Shown one piece after another: positions 54,237-61,523 of a stretch of DNA of 64,000 bases. The translations under genes and the position numbers were made by a program. The notes under the pieces are model-generated. The model was not told the DNA's origin and made no database searches. It was given only the letters and a program-made list of their open reading frames with translations. The first letter of the stretch is position 1. Each line of letters begins with the position of its first letter. This DNA comes from Roseomonas aeriglobus (GTDB lineage: Bacteria; Pseudomonadota; Alphaproteobacteria; Sphingomonadales; Sphingomonadaceae): contig JAFHKN010000002.1 in NCBI GenBank assembly GCA_016937575.1, positions 744,001 to 808,000 on the forward strand, written 5' to 3'.

Positions 54237-54881
54237 CTACTTGATTTCGCGCAATATATTGGCCCGGGCGAAGACGGCAGCGAACATGTCCGGCGTCAGG
54301 CGACCGGTGTTCTGGTTGTAGCGCGAGCAATGGTAGCTATCGATCAGGATACGGCCATCGGGCATGCGGTGTTCAGCGAGATGGCCGAAGCGGCATTTGG
54401 GGAGCTTGCCGCCCAGTGCCTTCACTGCCGACTGATGGGCGATCTGACCGAGTGCGACAACGATACGGACGTTGGGCAGCGCGTCGAGCTGCGCGTCCAG
54501 GAACGGGCGGCAGGTGCGGACCTCCTCCGGTGTCGGCTTGTTTTCCGGCGGCAGGCATTTGACGGCATTCAGGATGATCGCGCCGGTCAGCCGCAAGCCA
54601 TCGTCGGGGCGGGCGTCATAGGTGCCCTCCGCCAGGCCATGCTCGCCCAGCGTGCCGAACAGCAGCGGCCCGGCGCCGTCTCCGGTGAAGGGGCGGCCGG
54701 TACGGTGAGCGCCATATTTGCCGGGCGCCAGTCCGACGATGGCGAGCCAGGCGTGCGGGTCGCCGAAGGCGGGGACGGGGGCGTTCCACCAGTCAGGATG
54801 TTCGGCGCGAACGGCGTCCCGCAGCGCGACGAGGCGGGGGCAGCGCGGGCAGTCGCGGGGTGGCTCGGTGGCGCTCAGCAT
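54237..54881 (-). CDS. Family 5 uracil-DNA glycosylase (Udgb-type)
   Basis: Encodes 214 residues. Iron-sulfur Cys ligands are seen in RDCPRCPRL at the N terminus and in AVKCLPPENK and VRTCRPFLD further in. The active-site segment is IVGLAPGKYGAHRTGRPFTGDGAG, characteristic of UDG family 5, and a late DSYHCSRYNQNTGRLT carries the catalytic His. It removes uracil (and some other deaminated bases) from DNA as the first step of base excision repair. Length is typical. It is convergent with the hypothetical gene, divergent from folK. Confidence 0.9.
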   Translation of the reverse strand: MLSATEPPRDCPRCPRLVALRDAVRAEHPDWWNAPVPAFGDPHAWLAIVGLAPGKYGAHRTGRPFTGDGAGPLLFGTLGEHGLAEGTYDARPDDGLRLTGAIILNAVKCLPPENKPTPEEVRTCRPFLDAQLDALPNVRIVVALGQIAHQSAVKALGGKLPKCRFGHLAEHRMPDGRILIDSYHCSRYNQNTGRLTPDMFAAVFARANILREIK

Positions 54882-54903
54882 GCGCCTCGGGTAGGCGGGG
54901 GCG

Positions 54904-55401
54904 ATGGCGACGACAAGCTATGTGATCGCGCTCGGGTCCAACCGCGCCGGCCGGCACGGGCGGCCAGAGGCGGAAGTCCGCGCGGCGCTGCGCCTGATCG
55001 GTGGGCGGGCGGCGCCGGTGATGGCGAGTGCGCCGGTCGGGCCGTCGCTGCGGCGCTATGCCAATACCGTCGCCCTCATCGACAGCGACCTGGCGCCACC
55101 GGTGATGCTCGCCCGGCTGAAGCGACTCGAACAGGCGTTCGGGCGTCGGCGGGGGCAGCGTTGGGCGGCGCGGGTGATCGACCTCGACATCATACTCTGG
55201 TCGGGTGGCGTCTGGTCCGACCGCGCCCTGACCATCCCCCACCCGCGTTTCCGCGAGCGCGACTTCGTCCTCGGCCCGCTCGTGGCGATCGCCCCCGACT
55301 GGCGCGATCCCGTCAGCGGTTTGACGGTTCGGCAACTGCTTGCCCGGTTGACCGTTCGTCGTCCGGCCCCTAGTCGGGCCATCCGTGGTTGGGGTCCGTA
55401 G
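54904..55401 (+). CDS. folK: 2-amino-4-hydroxy-6-hydroxymethyldihydropteridine diphosphokinase
   Basis: Encodes 165 residues. It starts ATTSYVIALGSNRAGRHG, the family's L-G-S-N turn. The signature is WAARVIDLDIILWSGG (Arg, D-L-D for Mg-ATP), with TIPHPRFRERDFVLGPLVAI after it. It transfers pyrophosphate from ATP to the pterin in folate synthesis. The final codons overlap the first 10 bases of tRNA-Lys, an unusually tight junction. Confidence 0.93.
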   Translation: MATTSYVIALGSNRAGRHGRPEAEVRAALRLIGGRAAPVMASAPVGPSLRRYANTVALIDSDLAPPVMLARLKRLEQAFGRRRGQRWAARVIDLDIILWSGGVWSDRALTIPHPRFRERDFVLGPLVAIAPDWRDPVSGLTVRQLLARLTVRRPAPSRAIRGWGP

Positions 55402-55467
55402 CTCAGTCGGTAGAGCAAGCGACTTTTAATCGAGAGGTCCCGGGTTCGAGCCCCGGCGGACCCACCA
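55392..55467 (+). tRNA. tRNA-Lys(TTT)
   Basis: Acceptor GGGTCCG/CGGACCC, D arm GCTCAGTCGGTAGAGC, anticodon loop CTTTTAA (anticodon TTT), T arm CCGGG TTCGAGC CCCGG, discriminator A, CCA encoded (55465-55467). In the anticodon stem only three of five pairs form: 29-41, 30-40 and 31-39; pairs 27-43 (A-G) and 28-42 (G-A) mismatch. The 3' end faces the right accessory region. Confidence 0.9.
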
Positions 55468-55486
55468 CGGCCCTCCTCGACACGCG

Positions 55487-55537
55487 TCGGCACTTTAACA
55501 CTGTCACTTTGGCAACTTAGTGACACGAGAGTGCCGA
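55487..55537. repeat. Nested inverted repeat beside tRNA-Lys
   Basis: Outer arms TCGGCACT (55487-55494) and AGTGCCGA (55530-55537) enclose inner arms TGTCACT (55502-55508) and AGTGACA (55519-55525). Both pairs are perfect. It begins 20 bp after the tRNA 3' end. It may bind a recombinase or regulator, or fold as an RNA stem-loop. Confidence 0.7.
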
Positions 55538-55699
55538 GCGCGGATGCAGCTGGTGATAACCAGCCGCAAGCGGCCGCGGTGCCAGCATGATGAGCTTCCG
55601 ACAGCTAACCACAGGTCTCGGGCGCACCGCGCGAGCGCGCTCGCCTTCACACTCGTCGCCACGCGTGTAAGATCGCCGGTCAACGACGACGGAGCGGAC

Positions 55700-56170
55700 A
55701 TGACGATGCGGTGGTTGGGGCTGAACGCCTCCAAGGATTCGATCAGCGTCGTCGACGCCGAGATTCCAGCCAGCGGCCCGATCGTCATCCTGTCCGATGA
55801 CACATGGAAGGTGCACAAGGGGGACCGCGCGACAGCCTACAGCGTCCTCCACCAGCAGTGCGCCGACTACGTCAAGGAGAACGGCATAGAGACCGTCGTG
55901 ATCAAGGCGAGCGCTGTGACCGGCCAGGGCTCGGCGAAGCTGGGCCTGCTCACCAGCGCCGAGGTGAGGGGCGTCGTCATGGCTGCGGCAGGCGGCCTGT
56001 GCACCGTGAAACCCCTGTCCAAAGCAGCGGTCAGCAAGTCCTACGGCGAACGCAAGGTCGACGAATATTGCGCGGACGACGCGTTCTGGGCCGCGCAGAC
56101 AACCGGACAGCCGCTCCGCAAGATGAGCCGTGAGACCGCCATGCTTCTGATCGCCGCCAGGAACGCATAG
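55700..56170 (+). CDS. RNase H-fold-like protein (DUF3010-like, tentative), pair with kinase
   Basis: Encodes 156 residues from MTMRWLGLNASKDSISVVDAEI. The start looks like the first strand of an RNase H/RuvC-type fold (W-L-G-L-N), but Asn stands where the catalytic Asp would be. ETVVIKASAV with Glu follows (about residues 61-70), and DEYCADDAFWAAQTT near residue 125 supplies acidic residues. The arrangement recalls DUF3010. No signal peptide or membrane segment. The kinase start GTG shares one base with this gene's stop (TAGTG), so they are strictly coupled. A signalling or defence pair is inferred from context. Confidence 0.5.
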   Translation: MTMRWLGLNASKDSISVVDAEIPASGPIVILSDDTWKVHKGDRATAYSVLHQQCADYVKENGIETVVIKASAVTGQGSAKLGLLTSAEVRGVVMAAAGGLCTVKPLSKAAVSKSYGERKVDEYCADDAFWAAQTTGQPLRKMSRETAMLLIAARNA

Positions 56171-57201
56171 TGGCTGGCTTCATCTCCAATCTCACGATCG
56201 GTGCCAAGCTCGGCAACGGCCACTTCGGCGAGGTGTTCGAGGCCGTCGACCCCGCACACGGCAACGTCGCGGTGAAGATCATCAAGTTCGATCCTGCCGA
56301 ATACACCCCCGCGACCTGGGACCAGTTCAAGCAGGACCTTTCAGAAGCCAAGAACCTGGCGAAGGCCGCGCATCGCAACGTCGTCCAGATCCACCACGTC
56401 GTCGAGGCGCCGGACGGGCAGAGCGTCGCAATCTGCATGGCATTCTGTCCCGGCGGCTCCTTCGAAAAGCCGTTCAAGGCCGGCCCGATGACGCTTGCCG
56501 CCGTCCGCAAAGCCGGCACCGAAGTGTCGCTCGGTCTCGGCGTCCTGCACTCGCGCGGAATGATCCACCGGGACATCAAGCCGGCCAACATCCTGATCGA
56601 TCAGAAGGGCGTGGCGCAGCTCAGCGACTTCGGACTGGTCACCGACAACATCATTCTCGGCTACGCATCCGACAAGGGCTACTCCGACCACGTCGCCTAC
56701 GAAGTGTGGCAGGGGAAGGGCACCAGCGTCAAAACGGACGTGTGGGCGCTGGGGATGACGCTCTACCGCCTGCTGCACGGAAAGGACTGGTATGACGCTT
56801 CGCCGAGTCCACGCTTCGTGATCGCCAACGGTGGCTTCGCCGATTCGCTGAAATGGCTGCCACATGTGCCGAAGGCTTGGCGTCGCCTGATCCGCAAGAC
56901 GCTCAACGACGATCCGGCCAAGCGCCAGCAGAACGCGGCGGCGGTTCTCAAGGGACTCGCCACGCTGCCCGTAGCGCCCAGCTGGGAGTGCAGCGTCACC
57001 GACAAGCTGGTGAGATGGGAGCAGACCAAGGGAATCCGGCGGGTCATCGTCGAATGGAAGCGCCATTCCGCTCAGAAGCACGAGTGGACTGCATGGAGCG
57101 AGCCGACCGGCAAGGGCCGAACTATGACCCTCGGCGGTTCGTCAGGACAGATCTCCCGCAGCCAGGTGGTGCGAGAGCTGGAAACCTTCTTCGACGTCTA
57201 G
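56170..57201 (+). CDS. Serine/threonine protein kinase
   Basis: Encodes 343 residues from GTG. Kinase subdomains in order: GNGHFGEVFEAV (Gly-rich loop), NVAVKIIKF (ATP Lys), Glu in DLSEAKN, MIHRDIKPANILI (catalytic loop), LSDFGLVTDN (DFG), and VWALGMTLYRLLHG. The catalytic residues are all present, so it is probably active. Residues about 270-343 form an extra unknown domain (WECSVTDKLVRWEQTKGIRR). There is no membrane helix, so it is cytosolic, unlike PknB types. It is coupled to the RNase H-fold-like gene. Confidence 0.92.
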   Translation: MAGFISNLTIGAKLGNGHFGEVFEAVDPAHGNVAVKIIKFDPAEYTPATWDQFKQDLSEAKNLAKAAHRNVVQIHHVVEAPDGQSVAICMAFCPGGSFEKPFKAGPMTLAAVRKAGTEVSLGLGVLHSRGMIHRDIKPANILIDQKGVAQLSDFGLVTDNIILGYASDKGYSDHVAYEVWQGKGTSVKTDVWALGMTLYRLLHGKDWYDASPSPRFVIANGGFADSLKWLPHVPKAWRRLIRKTLNDDPAKRQQNAAAVLKGLATLPVAPSWECSVTDKLVRWEQTKGIRRVIVEWKRHSAQKHEWTAWSEPTGKGRTMTLGGSSGQISRSQVVRELETFFDV

Positions 57202-57419
57202 CTAGGCCGGGATCGCCTCGGCAGCAGATAAGGTCCGACGAGATCGGCCGCGACGATCGGCCGGAGCCCGAAGTAGGACGCCGAAACGGCGCGACGCTCG
57301 TCGCTGCATCTCGGGCAGTAGGACTTGTCGGCCACGACCCCCGACGGGGGTCGCCAGAGCCGCCTGCAGTTGCGACAGCGCGGCTGGCTTATCGTGAGAT
57401 CGGGCGACTTGCGACGCAT
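57198..57419 (-). CDS. Small zinc-ribbon protein
   Basis: Encodes 73 residues. C-R-N-C (about residues 15-18) and C-P-R-C (about 35-38) form one zinc ribbon, between basic flanks (MRRKSPDLTI; LPRRSRPS). The stop overlaps the convergent kinase stop by 4 bp. A nucleic-acid-binding or adaptor role is a guess. It is separated by 112 bp from the next minus-strand gene. Confidence 0.5.
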   Translation of the reverse strand: MRRKSPDLTISQPRCRNCRRLWRPPSGVVADKSYCPRCSDERRAVSASYFGLRPIVAADLVGPYLLPRRSRPS

Positions 57420-57531
57420 GGCACCTCGCCTTCTATGGACCCAGCTGTGAACAAAACGTGAATCATTCCGGTGCAGCTGTCAAGCGCCGCTTCCGACGCG
57501 ACCTTAGCGAGGCATCGAACACAGCATCTGG

Positions 57532-58149
57532 TCAGCTGGGCTCGTCCGCCGAGGGCAAGTCCGGACGGTTGCGGCGCGCCCAGTCCTTCCACGCCGCGAG
57601 CCCGTGCTGCGCCCCGCGCACGTCGCACCATTCCCCGCAGTAGACGCGCCAGAGCTGCTCGACGCGCGGGACGGGGATGCCGTTGATGCACTCGACACCG
57701 TGACGCGACCAGTCCCTCTTGCCCGAGCGCTTCGGGCGGCGGACGATCACCGTGCGATAGAGCTGGCATTCGCGATCGCCATCGCCCTCGACGGGATCGA
57801 GGATCTGGTGCCGCGTGCGTTCGGTGATCGCCTGGACGGCGAGCTCGAGCGCGTCGCGATCCGTCGCCGAGACATGATCGCGAGCCAGCCGCTCGATGTC
57901 GGCCAGGAAGGCGTCCCGGCCTACCACGACCGCGACGTAGCCGGCCGCGAGATCGGCGGCGAAGCGGATCAGCCACTTGGCGTAGCTGCGCGGCCCCAGC
58001 TTGGTCATGTCGCGCATTGCGAACCGGAAGCGACCCTCGACGTCGCGGTGGACGACCAGCGCGTCGTCGATCGCGGACAGCCGCTGACGGACGCCATGGG
58101 GCTCATACATCGGGAAGAGGATCAGCAGCTTCGCCGGGTGGACGTTCAT
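57532..58149 (-). CDS. Hypothetical protein, accessory region
   Basis: Encodes 205 residues. It opens with MNVHPAKLLILFPMYEPHG, then has DALVVHRDVEGRFRFAMRDM and a basic late part (IVRRPKRSGKRDWSRHG) ending WARRNRPDLPSADEPS. Three Cys occur: one in RECQLY and two near W-C-D. Not recognised. It follows the next upstream gene (58165-58731) on the same strand after 15 bp, so cotranscription is likely. Its role may relate to the mobile element rather than the chromosome. Confidence 0.6.
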   Translation of the reverse strand: MNVHPAKLLILFPMYEPHGVRQRLSAIDDALVVHRDVEGRFRFAMRDMTKLGPRSYAKWLIRFAADLAAGYVAVVVGRDAFLADIERLARDHVSATDRDALELAVQAITERTRHQILDPVEGDGDRECQLYRTVIVRRPKRSGKRDWSRHGVECINGIPVPRVEQLWRVYCGEWCDVRGAQHGLAAWKDWARRNRPDLPSADEPS

Positions 58150-58164
58150 CTCGATCTCCTTGAT

Positions 58165-58731
58165 CTACCGCCCGACCCACTGGTCGAGCGGATGCTCGAA
58201 CGGCGTGCCGCCGAGCACGCAGTCGTGCATGAAGGCGGTGCCGAGCGTGATTCCGACGAGGCGCTTCTGCCTGCTGATCGGCGTGGGCTTCGCGATCCTA
58301 AACAAGCGGCCGCCCACGGCGCCGATCACCGCGCCGCTCTCGCGAAGCGGATAGAACATCGGCCAGGACCCGTTCCTGACCCACAGCTGATACTCCGGAT
58401 AATGCACGGTCGCGGTGGGCCGGTGCAGCACGACGTCGAACAGCAAGCGGTGGCCTGAGCGGAACGGATCGACGAACGTGGCGAGGACGTCGCAGCCGTG
58501 GCGGAGCGCCAGCGGGCGCAACGTGGCGACGTCGAGCGGCTCGACGTGGTCGCCGGCGGTCACGATCAACGGCTTGCCCACGATGCGGTATGCGTTCGGA
58601 ACGCGAACCCCGCCGTAGATGCAGTCGGCCTCGCGATGGCCCAACATCGCCACCATCGCGCGCATCGCACGCTCGCGGGGCTGCACGCTGAGATGAGTGT
58701 CGGCGTCCCTTCCGGGGAATCCGTGCGTCAT
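58165..58731 (-). CDS. Hypothetical protein, accessory region
   Basis: Encodes 188 residues from MTHGFPGRDADTHLSVQ; its ATG overlaps the exonuclease stop (ATGA), setting the start. Features include AMRAMVAMLGHREADCIYGG, VGKPLIVTAGDHVEPLD and a Trp/Tyr-rich HYPEYQLWVRNGSWPMFYPL. A late VGITLGTAFMHDCVLGG follows. No family recognised. Coupling to a DnaQ-like exonuclease suggests a common pathway, perhaps DNA processing in an integrative element. Confidence 0.6.
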   Translation of the reverse strand: MTHGFPGRDADTHLSVQPRERAMRAMVAMLGHREADCIYGGVRVPNAYRIVGKPLIVTAGDHVEPLDVATLRPLALRHGCDVLATFVDPFRSGHRLLFDVVLHRPTATVHYPEYQLWVRNGSWPMFYPLRESGAVIGAVGGRLFRIAKPTPISRQKRLVGITLGTAFMHDCVLGGTPFEHPLDQWVGR

Positions 58732-59615
58732 GCGTAGCGCTCCCGCCAGGTGATCCGCTCGACGAAGGGGCCCGTCTCCGTCCCGCCCGCGCCGCCCGAA
58801 TAGACGTGCACCTCGAGCCACTCGCTCTCAGCGTCGCGTGCGCCGTTGGCGACCTCGCGCCACCAGCAGCGGCGTTCGCCGTCCCACCGGTAGCCGCGGG
58901 CCTTCAGCGCGTCCTTCGCGTCGAACGCCGCGCCGACCGCGCGGAAGCGCCAGCTCGGCGCGCGTGCGCTTTCCAGCATCTCGGCCAGAGCGGTGCGGCC
59001 AGTGGGCAGCTCGTGGCGAAGGAGCGCGATCAGCGCGTCGACGTCGTCGCCGGCGCGATGCGCGCCGTGGAAGCGATGGATCTGGACCAGCAGCCAGCCG
59101 AGCGACCGGCCGCCCTCGAAGCCGGCGGCGCGCCAGTCCACCTCCGCGCAGGAGCAGGCCCAGGCGAGGCCGGCCGCCTGCGGCAGGCGGCGCTCCAACA
59201 CCTTGCGGTCGAAACCGGCGTTGTGCGCCACCACGAACTCCGCCGAGCGCAGCAGCTTCATGGCCGCCTCCTCGTCGAGAGCCTGGCCGGCGAGCTCCGC
59301 GTCCACCAGCCCGGTCAGCCGGGACACGTCGGGGTCAAGGGGGCGGCCGGGATCCTCCAGCCACGAATAGGGCTGGTCGATGGCGACGATGACGCCGTCC
59401 TCGTCGAAACGGAACCGCCGGACCGCAAGCTCGATGATGCGGTCGTCCGGGCCGAGACCAGTCGTCTCGGTATCGATGGCGATACCCACGCGCGTGGCTT
59501 CCAGCGAACCGGCACCCGTCTGGCCGGCCGGCAGCTTGAGCCGGCGCAGCAGCCTGAAGTCGTCGCTGCCCTCGATCACGCGCAGCACCGCCTCGGCGAG
59601 ATCCTCGTCCCGCAT
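58728..59615 (-). CDS. DnaQ-like 3'-5' exonuclease
   Basis: Encodes 295 residues from MRDEDLAEAVLRVIEGS; the ATG at 59615 is chosen because sequence upstream is not protein-like. Exo I is VGIAIDTETTGLGPDDRIIELA (D-x-E, about residues 47-55), Exo II is AEFVVAHNAGFDRKVLERR (H-N-A-x-F-D), and Exo III is FHGAHRAGDDVDALIALL (H-x-x-x-x-D, DEDDh type). The C-terminal third (ALKARGYRWDGERRCWWREV) is an extra module. It is probably a proofreading-like or DNA-processing exonuclease of a mobile element. Confidence 0.88.
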   Translation of the reverse strand: MRDEDLAEAVLRVIEGSDDFRLLRRLKLPAGQTGAGSLEATRVGIAIDTETTGLGPDDRIIELAVRRFRFDEDGVIVAIDQPYSWLEDPGRPLDPDVSRLTGLVDAELAGQALDEEAAMKLLRSAEFVVAHNAGFDRKVLERRLPQAAGLAWACSCAEVDWRAAGFEGGRSLGWLLVQIHRFHGAHRAGDDVDALIALLRHELPTGRTALAEMLESARAPSWRFRAVGAAFDAKDALKARGYRWDGERRCWWREVANGARDAESEWLEVHVYSGGAGGTETGPFVERITWRERYA

Positions 59616-59676
59616 GTGACCTCCGATGATGAAGTGCTTCGAGTGGCGCCCGGCCCGAGCGGCCGGGCGCGACGGC

Positions 59677-60393
59677 TCAGGCGAGGAAGCGCTGCTCGAC
59701 GTTGACGTCGAGCCCCGCCGCCAGCGGCGAAGCGGGATCCGCCGCGACGAGCGCGAGCGTGTCGCACATCGCGGGGGAGACCAGCGCGGCCACCAGCGGA
59801 TCGGCCGGATCGAAGCCGGCGACGATGCGCGCGTCGGCCGAGGCCGCGCCCATCCGGCAGTAGAGGCGGCCCGCGACCTCGGCCTCCTCGGTCGCGAGCG
59901 AGGCGTGGAACGCCTGGACGTTCTCGAACCCGTCGTGCGAGACGACCGTGGCCGTGAAGAGTCGCGGCTCGGGTTCCGCAACGCGGCCGAACGGAAGGAT
60001 CTGGGCGCCGTAGCGCTCCGCGTCGACGGCAGCTTCATCGTCGTCGTCAGCCGCCAGCTCGTCGACCACGTCCGGGTCCGCGTCCAGCCCCAGCGAAAGC
60101 CCGTGGACCAGGATGCCGCGCAGGCAGGACTGGCGGGCGAGGCAGGCGTCGATCGCGCTGGCCCCCTCGAACAGCGCCCGCGGAGCGAGCAGCCAGCTCA
60201 TCGGGTCGTGAGCCACGCCCTCGCGCTGGAACCTCGCGCCGGTCTCGGCCGCGACGAGCGCCAGGCGGACCAGACCGCGGCGGGTGGTCAGGACGGCAGC
60301 GTCGCCGGGGGCGTCATGGCCCAGCGGGTCTTCGTAGCGCACGGGCGGCATCGCCGCCTCGGCTGGCACATCGAACATCGTCATCATGTTCAT
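59677..60393 (-). CDS. Hypothetical protein, first gene of accessory block
   Basis: Encodes 238 residues from MNMMTMFDVPAEAAMPP. It has a central acidic run (VDELAADDDDEAAVD, about residues 111-125), LTTRRGLVRLALVAAETG near the start and VQAFHASLATEEAEVAGR later. No motif or domain recognised. It heads the minus-strand block and faces the ArsR-type gene across 192 bp, so both share the promoter region. Similar genes accompany integrative elements of sphingomonads as I recall. Confidence 0.6.
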   Translation of the reverse strand: MNMMTMFDVPAEAAMPPVRYEDPLGHDAPGDAAVLTTRRGLVRLALVAAETGARFQREGVAHDPMSWLLAPRALFEGASAIDACLARQSCLRGILVHGLSLGLDADPDVVDELAADDDDEAAVDAERYGAQILPFGRVAEPEPRLFTATVVSHDGFENVQAFHASLATEEAEVAGRLYCRMGAASADARIVAGFDPADPLVAALVSPAMCDTLALVAADPASPLAAGLDVNVEQRFLA

Positions 60394-60585
60394 GCGTCGT
60401 CTCCCTCCGCCGATCCCTTCATGCGCTCCCGCCGGCGGAAAGACGGGTGCAACACTGAAGTAGCTACAGGGTTTCCATTATTCAACCCTTCTAGATATAT
60501 CGAATCGTTTTTCTGCTTATGCCGTTTCGAGTCAGCGGAAGGAAAGACGCCTTGCGGTCGCGTTCCCTTCGGTTATTCTGGAGGA

Positions 60586-60954
60586 ATGGAAAAGATGAAG
60601 GCCATCACAGTCATGAGCGCCTTGGCCCAGCCCACCCGGCTGGCAGTGTTCTCGCTGCTCGCGCGCGCAGGGGTGGAGGGGATGACCGCCGGCGAGCTGG
60701 CTGAGCGGACCGGGACGCCCGCCAACACGATGAGCAGCCACCTGACCATCCTGTCGCAGGCCGGCCTCGCGACGTCGCGCCGGGCCGGTCGCAACATCTT
60801 CTACAGCGCAGTGCCGGAAGCGATCCGGCAGCTAACCGTCTTCCTGATCAAGGACTGCTGCGACGGCTGCGCCGCCGTGTGCGACAACCTCGAACACGAC
60901 CTCAACGCCTGCCGCAGAGCCCGAAACACGGGGCCTGGGGTGGCCAAAGTCTGA
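60586..60954 (+). CDS. ArsR-family transcriptional regulator
   Basis: Encodes 122 residues from MEKMKAITVMSALAQPTRLAV, after CTGGAGGA. The winged helix-turn-helix is MTAGELAERTGTPANTMSSHLTILSQAGL (in pieces), with RAGRNIFYSAVPEA as the wing. The C-terminal tail has a Cys cluster, DCCDGCAAVCDN, plus NACRRA, which could bind arsenite or other thiophilic metal. No ars operon follows here, so the regulon may be the divergent accessory block or an unlinked one. Confidence 0.85.
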   Translation: MEKMKAITVMSALAQPTRLAVFSLLARAGVEGMTAGELAERTGTPANTMSSHLTILSQAGLATSRRAGRNIFYSAVPEAIRQLTVFLIKDCCDGCAAVCDNLEHDLNACRRARNTGPGVAKV

Positions 60955-61403
60955 CGGTCCCGGTGATCGGCACCGACAGCTGAGAGCCCAGCGCATGCCA
61001 CGTCGTCGAAGGCAGGCGGGCGCACGGGCAAACCAGTGATCTCCGCAGCGGTCCTCCCTGGGCGCTCGCACGCATGGGCGGCGATCCCGGGGGCACGGAG
61101 CGTCCGCCCGGCGACCTCGGCGATATTGGGCAGATCAGCATACTTTGCGCGCTGTTGATCATCCTCGCGACACTCGGGCTGCCTTTCCGGCGCGGTGACC
61201 ATCGAGCAGCCCGCATTGCCGTAGAGGCCATTGTCACTCCTTCAGACCAGACCGGGCCGGTCACCACCCGTCGAGGCTTCGAAACGTGCGACCCGGTCAA
61301 AGCCCACGGGCGACACTCGCACGCGATCGAGGACGAGGTTCAACAAGCTGCAGCGAACAACCGTCCGCGCCATCTCCAGCAACCCGACGACGGGTAGATA
61401 AAT
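60955..61403. other. Accessory intergenic region, no gene supported
   Basis: About 450 bp after the ArsR gene. Several open frames on both strands are present, but none has a plausible start with ribosome binding site and recognisable protein. It may be remnant DNA. It ends at the LexA-type box. Confidence 0.45.
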
Positions 61404-61418
61404 GTTCCCTATTCGTTC
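61404..61418. promoter_or_regulatory. LexA-type SOS box upstream of the methyltransferase
   Basis: GTTC at 61404-61407 and GTTC at 61415-61418 are separated by exactly seven bases (CCTATTC), the GTTC-N7-GTTC direct-repeat operator of alphaproteobacterial LexA. A TTGACT at 61423-61428, five bases downstream, could be a -35 element. If so, transcription begins too late for the GTG at 61437, favouring the ATG at 61524. Confidence 0.6.
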
Positions 61419-61523
61419 TCTATTGACTATGGGCTTGTGGTCCTTGCCGAATTCGGCGATAGTCGATTCGCGCGGTCCGCTCCCCGAGGGAACGGCCGCG
61501 CGTTCGATTCAGGGGTGTGCGCA

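Noticed and set aside
53601..55373. 590-codon open frame overlapping the secreted protein, udg and folK genes
   Set aside because: Spans three better-supported genes in other frames; no recognisable domain.
60902..61300. 132-codon minus-strand frame after the ArsR gene
   Set aside because: Arg/Ser/Pro-rich with no fold-like pattern; overlaps the ArsR C terminus.
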